The notes beneath the pieces were generated by a model. It worked only from the letters and a program-made list of their open reading frames with translations, did not search any database and had not been told where the DNA came from. The position numbers and the translations under genes are program-made. From Geosiphon pyriformis (taxonomy: Eukaryota; Glomeromycota; Glomeromycetes; Archaeosporales; Geosiphonaceae): a stretch of DNA of 64,000 nucleotides. Numbering within the stretch: the first letter of the stretch is position 1; every line of letters starts with the position of its first letter. Below are positions 36,949 through 48,147 of this stretch, piece after piece. The stretch covers positions 414,389 to 478,388 of the forward strand of contig JAAOMT010000678.1 in the NCBI GenBank assembly GCA_016748015.1, given 5' to 3'.

Positions 36949-38652
36949 ATGGTCACTGTTGAAGAGATCAAACGTGAATTAGAGGTGGCTAATGAGAAAT
37001 GCGTGAAGAAGCTAGATAGTTTAAGTGAAGTAAAGAAGAATTTGAGAGAGGGGAAGTTTGAGAACGAAATAGAAAAGAATTGGTGGATAGCAGAAAAGGA
37101 AGAGCTGGAAGAAGAAGCAAAGGATTTAAAAGTAAAAAAGAACGAGTGGGAGGTGCAGTTGCAGAAACTAGAAATTGCGTTGACAGAAAAACATACAGAT
37201 AAAGACTTTCTGACTCAGGCGTTGGGGACATAGAGTCGTGTGTACATAGACATAGTAATATGGTTTCTTCTATTATGAATTTATCAGGAGAATGTTACTA
37301 TGACCAGAATTGACTTTTTCTAGTTCTCAGCTTGGAAGAGGTGCTTTCGTGTATTCCACCACCCGTAACATATTCTCCGAAATGTACTATATCGAAAACT
37401 AAGAAGGTCAATGATGACCCGCTAACAAATGTAATGCTTTGGGACGACTTTTTCGATGAAGTGAATCGCTTCCGCTTCGATCAGCAACCGAGATTTGAGA
37501 GACCCCAATTCATCCGAGATAAAGTGGTATTAAGTGAAGAGGATGTTCGTCTTGCTATTGACGTCAATATTTGTATGGTGTTAAATAGGCTTATGGGGCA
37601 AGGATGGTTTTTTTGAGGCAACCAACTCATACTCCTGGCATATCGGATTTCAACTGCTATTCTGTGGAATTATTGATCCTGGTGATTGAGAAGATGAAGC
37701 ATATTTTGGAAGATATCGATGAAAGAACATTTCCCGAGTTTTATCAACCAAATGAAAAGGCAAGAATGGTGATTCAAGAAATTTACAATTATATGGGAGC
37801 AAATGAGCTTAGATATGATATTCTCAGCACCTATGATAATCATTGGTTTCTACGCCGAAAGCATACAGAGCTTTGGATTTCAAACACCCTTGCATTACAT
37901 TGAAAATCTCCAACGGTGCTCAAGGAATATGCTTATCTAGCTCGACAGGCAAATGACAACCCTAATTCCCTTCACCCACTTCAGGTAGCGGTACAAGCTC
38001 ATGGGAGATCACACTCAATATCATTTTCCAGCTCCTCATCAAATCAACAACCAACTTACGGCACCTTGACGGATCAACAATTATCCCCCAAACACCTCTG
38101 TAAGCCAGCAAGATTTTAGCTTTGCGGACTTTAACTTTAAGAACATACTAAGTAAAGGACGGGGTAGTAAAACGCTCCTATGTGAGTTTCGTGGTTATAT
38201 GATTGCTTTGAAGAGTGTTGACTTAGCAAAAGCCCCACCATATGTACTAGAAGAAATGCAAAAAGAAGTCGAGATTTACAAAGACCTCGCTGATATTCAA
38301 GGCAAGTATATCCCAAAGTTGGTCTGTTATGGATATTATGGAGGAGTGATGAGCTTTGTTATTGGCATGACCATTGTTGGGACTGCATTGAGTAAGCATA
38401 AAATAACGAAACAGCAAAGGTCAAGGCTCTTAAGGCATTAGAAGCAGTTCATAACCATGACATTCTCCAGAATGACATTCGGGAGGAAAAAATTTTAATT
38501 AATGATAGTGGAGACATCTACTTGGAATGGCAAGTCGGACAGACACAAAAAAGGAGCAAAAGCTTTTAAAGGAAGAACAGTTGAAATTATCTCATTTGTT
38601 AGATAGTTATACTGTCAGTTCCCAAGAATCTGTAACTGTACAGAGAATATAA
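36949..38652 (+). pseudogene. PD-(D/E)XK nuclease-like plus kinase-like protein (Crinkler-like family), broken
   Basis: Consecutive plus-strand pieces in shifting frames form one decayed gene. 36949-37233 is a Lys/Glu-rich coiled coil starting at a good ATG (CACCATGG). A possible intron ends at TTTTTCTAG (37323). 37332-37616 and 37604-37903 give a region with ISDFNC and LILVIEKMKH, resembling a PD-(D/E)XK nuclease core; the frame changes at a T run near 37609. 37916-38119 is a linker. 38120-38652 is kinase-like: FKNILSKGRG glycine loop, IALKSVDLAK with the lysine, and a catalytic loop HDILQNDIREENILIN. The DFG segment is missing: IYL is followed by a frame change and GMASRTDTKKEQK. Nuclease-kinase fusions are known among fungal Crinkler-type proteins. 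At least four frame breaks make it non-functional. Confidence 0.7.
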
Positions 38653-40288
38653 CTGTAGAAACGGTTTTTTAAAATTATGAAATACTATAGCAATAAATAC
38701 AGTGTGTAACAAAAATGATAATTTTGTATTTGCCCATTTGTTATTTAATGTGTTTTATTTATTCTGCCATTTTTGTTAAAATTTAATATAGTTATGTAAA
38801 AAGGAATTTTCAAGTTTGGAACTTATTGTTGGTATTTTACTTGACTTAAACCATACCAGAATAAAATTTTATAACAGAAATCATAATATGTAGATTTTAA
38901 CTAAATACAATTTATTGTGATTTAACTATTGACAGAAATTATATAAAATTTTATATCAACTGTTAAAATATAAAAAACCAAAAAAACTAAATAAAATAAA
39001 CAAGACAAGATTAATCTAAGTTTTTGTTTTTATAACTGGTTTTAATTTGCTTAACATTATTTTCTTTTTAAATAACATTTTCCAAATAAAACAAATTTGT
39101 TTAAATATTGAATATAATATTTATAAACCAGTTTTGGTAAATTTGTTATATTATTTGCAAACTTTCAAAATAGCATCAAAAATAAAATAATTTTTCTAAG
39201 AAACCAAATATTTAAGCTGTTTACCATTTTAAATAGTTACCAAATTTTTAAAATTTAATAATATAATTATATAACTATTTAATAAATAGAATAATTTCAA
39301 CTGTTTTTTTTCAAAAAACTTTTTTATTGTATCTATCTAATTTGTTATCTCAAAGTTTATCAAGTATATGTTATTTATTTAGTAGTATTATTTGCACTAA
39401 GCTTCCAAAAAACTATTATCTAAACAAATATTTTTTTATTAATTGTATTATTAAAAATATTTATATTTTTATCTGTTTTTAGTTTATCAATTTTTTTATG
39501 TAACCTATTCATATTATTTTTAAAAGTATTAATTTTTTTTAATTGTAATGTAATCATTTTTTAATTTAATATGTAAAGCAAAAAAAGTATTAAGTAATTT
39601 AGTAACCAAAACAACTAAAGTATTAATAAGTTTAACAATAAATTTAATTAATAAAACCAATACAACCAACTTAAATTTCAAAAAAGCCAATTTAAAACCA
39701 ACAACAAAATCTATAATAGCAGTAACAGTCAAAGACATAATAACAAAAAAAACCAATAAAGCAAAAGCCTTAATATAATACAGATTTGAATAAAAACTAA
39801 GGAGAAACAGATAAAAAAATCATGTAATTTAAATTAAATAATTCAAATTTTAACTCTTTTATTAATTGGTTAAAAATATTCATTAATTATTCTAATAGTA
39901 TTGAGAATAGAATGGCGGTTTAAGTATTATTAAATTTAAACTTTATTTTTTTATAGTAAAATTCGAATTTCACTTTTTTTGGTAATTTCAGCACCCATTT
40001 TTCACTATTCATTGCCACATCTCAATAAGCCTCGACAATTTTGCAATTAGAAAAGCCAACTCAAGAATTCATTTTTCATATTCTATATTAAATTTAAGAT
40101 TTCTTTGATAATCTAATACATTATGTTACTTATTAAAGAGTGCTTCTATTTTCATATATTATATTTCATTAAATTTGGAAGCAATCCACAAATTGTTCAA
40201 ATCTGATAAAAAAAATTTTTATTGGCCAGATCTAAGTGTAAATCATTTATTACTGATCAATTTTCCGAAACAAAAATTATCTATTTCT
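38653..40288. other. A+T-rich intergenic region upstream of MSS1
   Basis: No supported gene. A minus-strand 75-codon stretch (39529-39756) is hydrophobic and low in complexity, as expected by chance in this composition. The MSS1 promoter should lie in the last few hundred bases, but I see no clear element. Confidence 0.5.
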
Positions 40289-42616
40289 ATGGTTTTGCTT
40301 CCACGAACCTCAAACCCTACTTTTCTTCATAACTACAAGCTCTTCTTAAACTCATTCTCACTAACGTCACTATTTAAAAACAATAGGTTTTGCATTCTTA
40401 ATCACATTTCGCGAACGAAATTTACCAACCATCAGTTTCATTCATTCACAACCACGAAGGGGTCACCTACAAATACTTCTTTCAGTACCGCTGCTGATAG
40501 GAAAGCTTTACCATCCAATCAGTCATTGAACGACACAATTTTTGCGCTGTCTTCGGCACATGGAAAAGCAGGTGTTGCGGTGATACGCGTTTCTGGTGTT
40601 GGCGCTTCGGAGGTAAAAATTCAAATGATAAAAAGTATTCCGCTTAAACATCTTAAACATGATCAAATTCATCGAATAATATTCAAAATTTTTGGGAAAC
40701 TGATGATAAGGCAATTGAAAAACTCGCGGTTAAAAATGCAAAGTTTCCCATCCCACGCATTGCAACCCCTCGTTCAATTTTACATCCAAACACGCGTGAA
40801 GTATTGGATTACGGATTAGTTATATGGTTTCCTGGTAAGCTCTACGCTTTAAAAATATTTTCAAAAGTACATTATTATTAATGTTTCGATTTTTACACTA
40901 GGTCCAAACAGCTATACTGGGGAAGATGTGGTGGAGTTTCATATTCATGGTGGTACTGCCGTTGTTTCTGGCGTATTAGAAGCATTGTCTAGTGTAAGAG
41001 GATTTCGGTATGCGGGCCGCGGTGAGTTTACTAGAAGGTAACCCTTAAACCTATGTTCATATTTTTAATTGAAAGTCTGGATACTTTCTAACGTAATCTT
41101 GTTTATTTTTTTGAGTAAAGGGCATTTGATAACAATAAATTAGATTTAACGGAAATAGAAGGGTTGGCCGATTTATTGAATGCTGAGACAGAAGTGCAGA
41201 GACGGCAAGCTTTGCGACAAGCTCAGGTATCGTAGCATTTTATTTTGGTACGATATTACACCTGTCGTGATTTGGGTTTGATTTTAATTATTAAATGCTA
41301 AAAAAAGGGTGGTCTTCGAAATCTTTATGAAAAATGGAGAAAAGAATTGATCGAGAATATGGCACTAGTTGAGGCTGTCATTGACTTTGGAGAAGAAGAA
41401 AATATTGAGGATGGAGTAAGGGAGCGAGGTTTGTCACAAATTCATTTTTAGGTTCGAGTGTTGAATGCTAATTACCGCTTTTTTATAGCTTCAGAAAATG
41501 TACAACGACTTATGAAAGATATTTCTGAACATATTAATGACAATCGGCGTGGCGAGATATTGCGAAATGGAATTTATGTGACTCTACTTGGTCCACCAAA
41601 CTCGGGGAAAAGTAGCTTTTTGAACTCTTTAGGTAAATATTTTTTAAATTGCTTGAAGTTAAATACAAATATCGCTAATATTCCATGCCAACGACAATAG
41701 CGCAGCGCCAAGCGGCTATTGTATCATCAATTCCCGGTACAACACGTGATGTAGTAGATGTTTCATTAAATATTGGTGGCTATCCTATCGTTTTGGGTGA
41801 TACTGCTGGATTAAGAGAAACTGACGATGAAATTGAGCTAGAAGGCATGAAAAGAGCTAGAGATCGGTAAAAATGCATTTTATCATCATTTTCAACGTAT
41901 TCACATTCTAAGTACCCAAAATTTCCCCTTTGATATTGATTATAGGATTCTCTCATCAGATATCAATATATGCATTTTATCTTTACCTGAATTGATAACT
42001 AAATTTAAAGAGGCGAATGATTTTCGCTCATCGATTGGGACCCACATTACTGACTCTGTTGATGAGGGTACTTTGGTTATTTTAAACAAACTAGATCTTG
42101 TTAAAGAAGCAAGAGAAGCAACTCAGCTGCGAGAAAAATTGGTTGAGACCCTGGGATTGAAGCTTGTATGGGAGGCATCTTGTAAGACGGGTCAAGGCCT
42201 GCAGATATTCCTGGATCAGTTTATTCGATTAATTAAACACAAGTAAGTGAAGATGAAAAACTTGATTTTAGAGTTTTCTTCCCTTCAATTATTTTCATCT
42301 CTTGAAATCTTAAGGTTCGATTCATCGGCCGGTCAACAAGCCATCATTACTCAATTCCGCCATCGAAAACACTTGAATGAGTGTTTAGAATCTTTGAAGG
42401 CTTATTTGGGTAAGTATTCTATTGATGAGTTGCCTTTTCCTTTTTCTCTTTCCATTATTTCAATAAATTTTAATTTTCTTAATAGAAACTGAAGAAATAG
42501 TTCTCGCGGCAGAGGAGTTACGTCATGCTGTCAATGCAATCGGCAAAATCACTGGACGTGTGGATGTGGAAGAAGTATTGGGTCTTATATTTCAACAATT
42601 TTGTATTGGTAAATAA
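40289..42616 (+). CDS. MSS1: Mitochondrial tRNA-modification GTPase (MnmE/TrmE family), ten exons
   Basis: Exons: 40289-40612, 40711-40834, 40902-41037, 41121-41226, 41308-41428, 41489-41632, 41701-41866, 41946-42242, 42315-42409, 42486-42616. Each join has GT..AG and keeps frame; the product is 547 aa. With its MTO1/MnmG partner this GTPase modifies U34 of mitochondrial tRNAs. Residues 1-75 are basic and Ser/Thr-rich, a mitochondrial leader. Then come the N-terminal domain ([40 protein letters not shown]), a helical domain ([20 protein letters not shown]), the G domain with P-loop [25 protein letters not shown] and NKLD, and the invariant C-terminus FCIGK. Intron 1 (40613-40710) is inferred because removing it restores colinearity with the family. 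The upstream extension to 40175 starts at TTG, so ATG 40289 is preferred. Looks intact. Confidence 0.93.
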
Positions 42617-43224
42617 AAATCCCAAAATCCCAAAATCCCAAAATTATTTAATGGCACAATAGAGATGATCGTTGAATATCCTTACAATTCTGGTACTAGA
42701 CAAGTTCCTCGTTTTATTCATGGCCAAGAGGTGTTTTTTTATTAAGAGAATTTCCTCAAATTAGAAAGTTGTTGAGGTATTTTTTTTGCTGTGCTTATGT
42801 GAGTGTAGTCCAACCACAGTTTACATAATCAGCGCATATACATGCCCAAAGTAAGGGTATTTTTACAGCTGAAAAGAATTTCGATCCCAGTATTCGAATA
42901 ATTTCAAAATTAAATTGTGAAATTTTTGATAATCAATAAAAGTCAAGTCTTGAGTAAAAAAATATATAATTATTGTTAAATGTAATATTTAGATTTCATT
43001 ATTTTAAATTTGTAAAATATTCCATTTTAAATCTGATTGTAATAAAATTCATTTATTAGTAAATATAGCATATACAAAATTATAAATGAAACCAATAATT
43101 AATGACTTGAAACTTGACAATGTATTTGTTTAATTTTTAAAAATTATGTTTTAAAAATTATTGTATTTATAGTAAAAATGGGCTGTTTTTAATTCAAGTT
43201 CATGATCAATAAATCGGAATATTA

Positions 43225-43272
<48 letters not shown>

Positions 43273-44700
43273 CCACTGATGAGATAAAATTCAATGATTT
43301 GATTTAATAATTATAGTCCCTGCTGATCAGTTTTATTCGCAAACTTTATCTATTTTTTATCAATATGAAATTTTGTATTGAGAAAATTAGTTCTTTTTAT
43401 AGTTTTTTTTTATATTTTAAAAGCCGAATTTAATTTTTGTATTCAAATTCAAAATAATGTATTGAAAATTTGATATCGCAGAATTATACGAGTTTTTAAA
43501 ATTTGATAGAAAATAATTTTTTTTGATTCTTTGAATTTTATTGCAGAAATTACTTTAAGAATTTGAAATAAAATTTTTTGAAAAATAATAATTTTTTTGT
43601 GCTATATCATAAATTGCCTTATTTTATTTTATTTTATTTACTGGCAAATTAAAATATCCTTGATCATTTTTATATATATATCCAAAAATCCAAATTTATT
43701 TAAGAAAAAAAATTATATTAAAAATTTAGAAATAAATTAATTATACTAGCTGCATTCACTCAAATTCAAAAGTTTTTGAACTGAAAATTTACCATTTTCA
43801 ATCCATGTAGGGATTTGACGGTCGATTTTTAATCAATAAAGTGATTAAGGAAGAAAGTTTTAATTAAAATAATTTTATAATTGCTGTAAGCATGAAAAAT
43901 ACTTTTTATTTCTCAAAATTCGAACGTCCTTTTGGGTAGGATTAATTTGGTAGATTACGTGACAGAATTCAAAAAACTATAAGAATCCCGGAATATCCAA
44001 GATTTCGATAAATTGATCCGAACCAAGAAAAACTATGGCTTAATCAAAAGCTGGGATGCGAAACCTTCCGAATTTGTGTGATTTTTTGGAATATTCTTTG
44101 TCAGCTTCTTTGCTATCTATATATTTTTTACTAATTCTCCGGATTCATTTAATTGCTAAAGTGATTATCAGATTGATGTTACAATAGCAGTTGAAATGGA
44201 TCAGACTTTCGTAAAGACTTTATATAGTGTACACAAGGGTAGAATTTATGGTCTTTACTCTTTGTGGGGTAAAAAGTTTCACTTTCTTCTTTGATTCACT
44301 TAACATAATTTTTAGTTTTCTTTGAATTAAACTGTTCACAAATAATAGGATATTTATAACATCTTTCGCAGCTATCGGTAAAGTTAAGGATTCATAAGAA
44401 GGATGAAAAACAACCACCAATTAAAAGATTTTTCATATAAATTTACGCTGGGGGAAAGAGTATTCGGTAATAAGTGGCATATTAAGATAGAATGTAAAGG
44501 GTCTCGGGCTTGAAACAGGAAGACCGATTGGGCAGTTGACTTTTTTAAAAATTTTAAGAATCTAGACACTCTTCAAAGACTATTTTTAAGGGAGTAGCTT
44601 GGATATTTCTATGCCAAACAGATTTTTATTTTTATTAATTCCAACTTCTTTATGCCCACTGTGAACTCAAAACTTGGGAATAGGGCCTAAGATATAAAAT
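42617..44700. other. Intergenic, mostly A+T-rich
   Basis: Contains an AAT microsatellite (43226-43268) and no supported gene. From about 43740 to 44600 the composition is less extreme, with short minus-strand ORFs (44220-44420, 44384-44569) lacking motifs. Confidence 0.5.
43226..43268. repeat. (AAT)n microsatellite
   Basis: About 14 perfect AAT units. Confidence 0.9.
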
Positions 44701-45105
44701 TTAATGCCAAAAATTCTGTTTGGTCCCACGAAATATTCTTGCCTCTTTTACCTTGAGGCTTCTGAGTGGTAATGTGAAACAATCTAGAAAGTAATCACCT
44801 ATCTTTATCGCTATTGCAGAAACCTCGAGGTGCCTGGAGTTAGAGAGTTCAAAGAAAATACCCATATCTCCGGAAAACGATTTGCCATTGGCCTGTAAGA
44901 GCTTATTTTGATCGAAAAAGTTGACCATATCGACTTGAAAAGTTTCATTTCTGGCAGATAAATTGATGCTAAAAGTGGTATTGTGCTTTCCCAATAAGAA
45001 TTTGATCGGTTTGGCTGGACGAAAACATATGGTTGGTCGGCCGATCCATTCCGAAGTTGGTATCAGTTCAAGAGGAATGCGAAAAGTATGTTTCAAGTAT
45101 GTGCT
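44701..45105 (-). CDS. Hypothetical protein, possibly a 3' exon
   Basis: The minus-strand frame is open for about 134 codons to a stop at 44701-44703. The first start used for it is TTG at 45096, and there is no in-frame ATG near the beginning, so this is more likely the last exon of a longer gene than a full ORF. The translation is not low in complexity (TSEWIGRPTICFRPAKPIKF; ANGKSFSGDMGIFFELSNSR), predicted mostly beta, with no family I recognise. Composition is more balanced than its flanks. Upstream exons should lie right of 45105 but I could not identify them. Confidence 0.4.
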   Translation of the reverse strand, partial: STYLKHTFRIPLELIPTSEWIGRPTICFRPAKPIKFLLGKHNTTFSINLSARNETFQVDMVNFFDQNKLLQANGKSFSGDMGIFFELSNSRHLEVSAIAIKIGDYFLDCFTLPLRSLKVKEARIFRGTKQNFWH

Positions 45106-46525
45106 CTATTTAAAGGTATGAGCCAGTCATAATTATACGAAAACAACTCAAAGCAAAAAGTGGTCGGCTGTAAGCGGGTACCGGTTTATTGATCGTCCAT
45201 GAGTAATTATCACGAAAAAAATCCAAAAAGGCTGTTAGTATTAGCTTGGAAAACCTTTTCGAGGTTCTTCTTAGGTTCCAAAACTCTCCAAAACTTTCCC
45301 TGTAGTTATAAAACTAGTTGTTTGAAAAAAATGATTGAATTCGAATGAGCTATTGATCTACACATACCTCCAATCGAATCCTGACTCTAGGACGAGAACC
45401 AAAATTTGAATCCACGTTTCATCGGGTAAATGGCAATACATCTCGACTTAATTAGAAATTTGATTATATTGAACCTTTCTATAGAGTTAAAAAAATAGGG
45501 CTGTTTTAGTTAAAAAGAGCTCAAAATACAACAACTTGTCTTAGAAAATTATGTTAAGCTTTAATGACATAATGAAAAGGCTTAAAAGTTGGCGGCAGAA
45601 AGCTTATGTTTGACAAGCTCTTATAAGGACATATCAATTTTGAATTGATCCTAAGTCAATGATGAAGTAAGAATGTCAAGAAGTTTTGGAAGACTTTAAA
45701 TCGAAATTGTTTATGCGCATAAAATGGTTTTTACACTGGAATGTTTGAACAGATAGATATGGTGATATTGGGATATTGTCCAATCCCATTTATTCACGTG
45801 TCAAGTTGTACATTTACCAAAAAAAAATCAATAATAAAACCTTTGTAATGTGATCTTTGGCTTACCTAATGAAAACATTCATAGAGATAAATTTATGTCA
45901 AGCTTGAATATCAGTATTTTCACTGTATTGTTTAACGAAATTTATCTCAAGATTAATTTGAATTTGAGTTTTCGCAGGTTCCTAAATTGAAGTTCTCAAA
46001 AGTTTTAATATTTAATTTTATTAGAAGCTTTTATAAATATAATTGAATAAAAAAAATTTATTGAAAGAAAGAAAAAAAAAACAAGAATATTCACATATTT
46101 TTAATATTACAACTTAAAAAGAATTCTAGTTAAGCAAATTTTACGAGAATATGGGACAAAATTGAAAATAAATACCATGTTTTTCAATTTAATAATTAAA
46201 CAATTTTTTCCAAAACACAAGGCGTTTAAAATTCAAAATTCAAAATACAAAATTATTTGAACTGATATTCAATAAAGTAGAAAAATTAGATAGCTAATTT
46301 ACATATAAAAAATTTTAATTAAATATCTAATTTCTGAAAATGTAATATTTTTTATCACTACCTGTTAGCTTAATAAAATTCAGCCAGAGGCACTATTTTA
46401 TGTCTAAAAAATCGAAAAAATTATTCATATTCAAAATTAACTAGGTTTTACTTTTTTTCTTTTAGAAAAAATTGTTTTTCTTCTATATACATTGGATTGA
46501 CAATACAATTTTTTTGAAATTGAAA

Positions 46526-46578
46526 ATTAAAACTGAAACTGAAACTGAAGCTGAAACTGAAATTGAAATTGAAATTGA
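46526..46578. repeat. Hexanucleotide tandem repeat (AACTGA/AATTGA)n
   Basis: About nine imperfect six-base units: first AAACTG copies, then AAATTG copies that differ from them by C to T. On the minus strand it reads as Phe/Ser/Asn repeats, not a gene. Confidence 0.8.
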
Positions 46579-47445
46579 TTTCGATTGGTAAAATACTCAA
46601 AATTATTAATTGCCTATGATGATTACGCAATTTAAAATGTTTTTGATAAATTGTTCAATAATTGGCTATTTGATCAAATCATCAAGAAAATTATATATTA
46701 AATATTTAAAATGGGTCAGTCATATTCATTTAATGACTAATAGTATAAAATTTTTTTGAGTAATGAAAGATTTATTTATGGATCAAAAGATGATTGAAAC
46801 TTTTTCTCCTTGATCTTATCCATCATCTAAAATCGGTTGAGGCTTAAATTCTTTGTCTAAACTTTTTCGGTTAACAGATTACATTTAATACAGGTTTTTA
46901 TTTTTTGATATCTGCAACTAGAAATACTTGACCTGTGAAGAAATTCGTATTAAAAAGTCCAACTTTAGAAAAATAATTAGACAATTGCAAATGAGATTTT
47001 TCAGTTATTAAGTCATGCATTTATTTCCAAGTTACTAATATGGTAACTCATTTTGTAGCCAGGTTGATTATTCAAGATAAAAAAGTATCAATGCTCATTC
47101 ATCTTTCAAACTTGAAACTTGACATTCTTGAACTCAAAGAAATTGTGATTGTTGCATACATAAAGAGTTATTTTCATAGTCATAAAAAACAATATGTAAG
47201 GGTCCAAAAAACTTTGGAAAATTCTCCAACGATCAGAAGCTCCTCGAGAGTTGATAAAGTTCATCATTGTAAATGTAATAGAGGTAACATTTTAAGGTTA
47301 GTCTTTATTCCCAAAAGAGAATTTTGAATTAGAAACTCTCGATGAGCTCATCTGATCATTTATATGAAACTAATAAGTAACTTTCATACTAGACGAATTT
47401 GATGATCTTGACCAAAAATGGATTGAAGTCGCGAGAAGCTTTTTC

Positions 47446-47452
47446 TATAAAA
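47446..47452 (+). promoter_or_regulatory. Candidate TATA box for the Gly/Asn-rich secreted protein gene
   Basis: TATAAAA lies 118 bp upstream of the ATG at 47564 in a stretch that is less A+T-rich than usual here, so it is not trivially expected. Confidence 0.4.
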
Positions 47453-47563
47453 TGGACGAAAAAAAATGAAGGCTCAAGAAAAGAATTCTTAAGCTTTACC
47501 TTTGAAAGTTCAGAATCAAATTAATTCTCATCATTTACCATTGATCGATCAAATCAAATTGAA

Positions 47564-48147
47564 ATGGCAACAAGACAAATCCTTCAATTTATCTTCATCT
47601 CAATCACTCTTTTCGCTTTATTCACCATTACTTCTGCCGCTCCGACAATTTTCGGATACCCTATAAGCGAATGTCAGGCTAACGCCGGAAATATTGGTTG
47701 TGGAAATAAGGGTTATGGAAATATTGGACTTGGTAACGGAGGTGATAATAATATTGGAAGCTACAACGGAGTCGGAAATTCCGGTAAAAATAACGGCAAT
47801 TCCAATATTGGCAGCTATAACGGATCATGGAATGGAATTGGAAGTAATGGCAATAGTGGATCAAATAATGGCAATAGGAATCTTGGAAGTTATAATGGAT
47901 CATGGAATGGGTCATTCAATTATGGTGGAATTTTCAATGGAAACAATAATGGAAATGGGAATTTTGGAAGTTGGAATGGTAAGACCTTTTTTTTTTTTAG
48001 AGCTTAATAAGTTAAAAAAACTAAAATTCTATTATATCTCTTGACAAAAAACTAGGTTCAAACAATGGTAATTGGAACAAAGGAAGTTTTAATGGCAACA
48101 GCAATGGGAACTACAATGGTCCATTTGCACATAGATATCGATATTAA
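47564..48147 (+). CDS. Secreted Gly/Asn-rich repeat protein (two exons)
   Basis: Exon 1 is 47564-47978, the intron is 47979-48055 (77 bp, GTAAGA..CTAG, phase 1), exon 2 is 48056-48147; the product is 168 aa. Residues 1-25 form a clear signal peptide (hydrophobic core ILQFIFISITLFALF, cleavage near TSAAP). The mature part is almost entirely Gly, Asn, Ser and Tyr in short units such as GNIGLGNGG and SYNGSWNG, the latter repeated. The two cysteines are near the mature N-terminus (SECQANAGNIGCGN). Several N-G-S and N-x-S/T sequons suggest N-glycosylation. Ends FAHRYRY. AATAAA occurs at about 48246. No enzymatic domain. A cell-wall or extracellular role, or an effector-like role, is inference. The frame after the intron keeps the repeat, which supports the splice. 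Confidence 0.8.

Larger units (their letters stand above)
45106..47563. other. Intergenic, upstream region of the Gly/Asn-rich gene
   Basis: No supported gene. It includes a hexamer-like (AACTGA)n tract at 46526-46578. The plus-strand ORF 47040-47327 (95 codons, starts ATG) has no recognisable domain and no signal peptide, so I leave it unassigned. Confidence 0.45.

Noticed and set aside
39529-39756. Minus-strand hydrophobic 75-codon ORF
   Set aside because: Low complexity (Val, Leu, Ile, Lys) in A+T-rich DNA, with a TTG start. Probably chance.
47679-48044. Overlapping ORFs in other frames of the Gly/Asn-rich gene
   Set aside because: Repetitive shadows of a gene that has a signal peptide and a frame-keeping intron.
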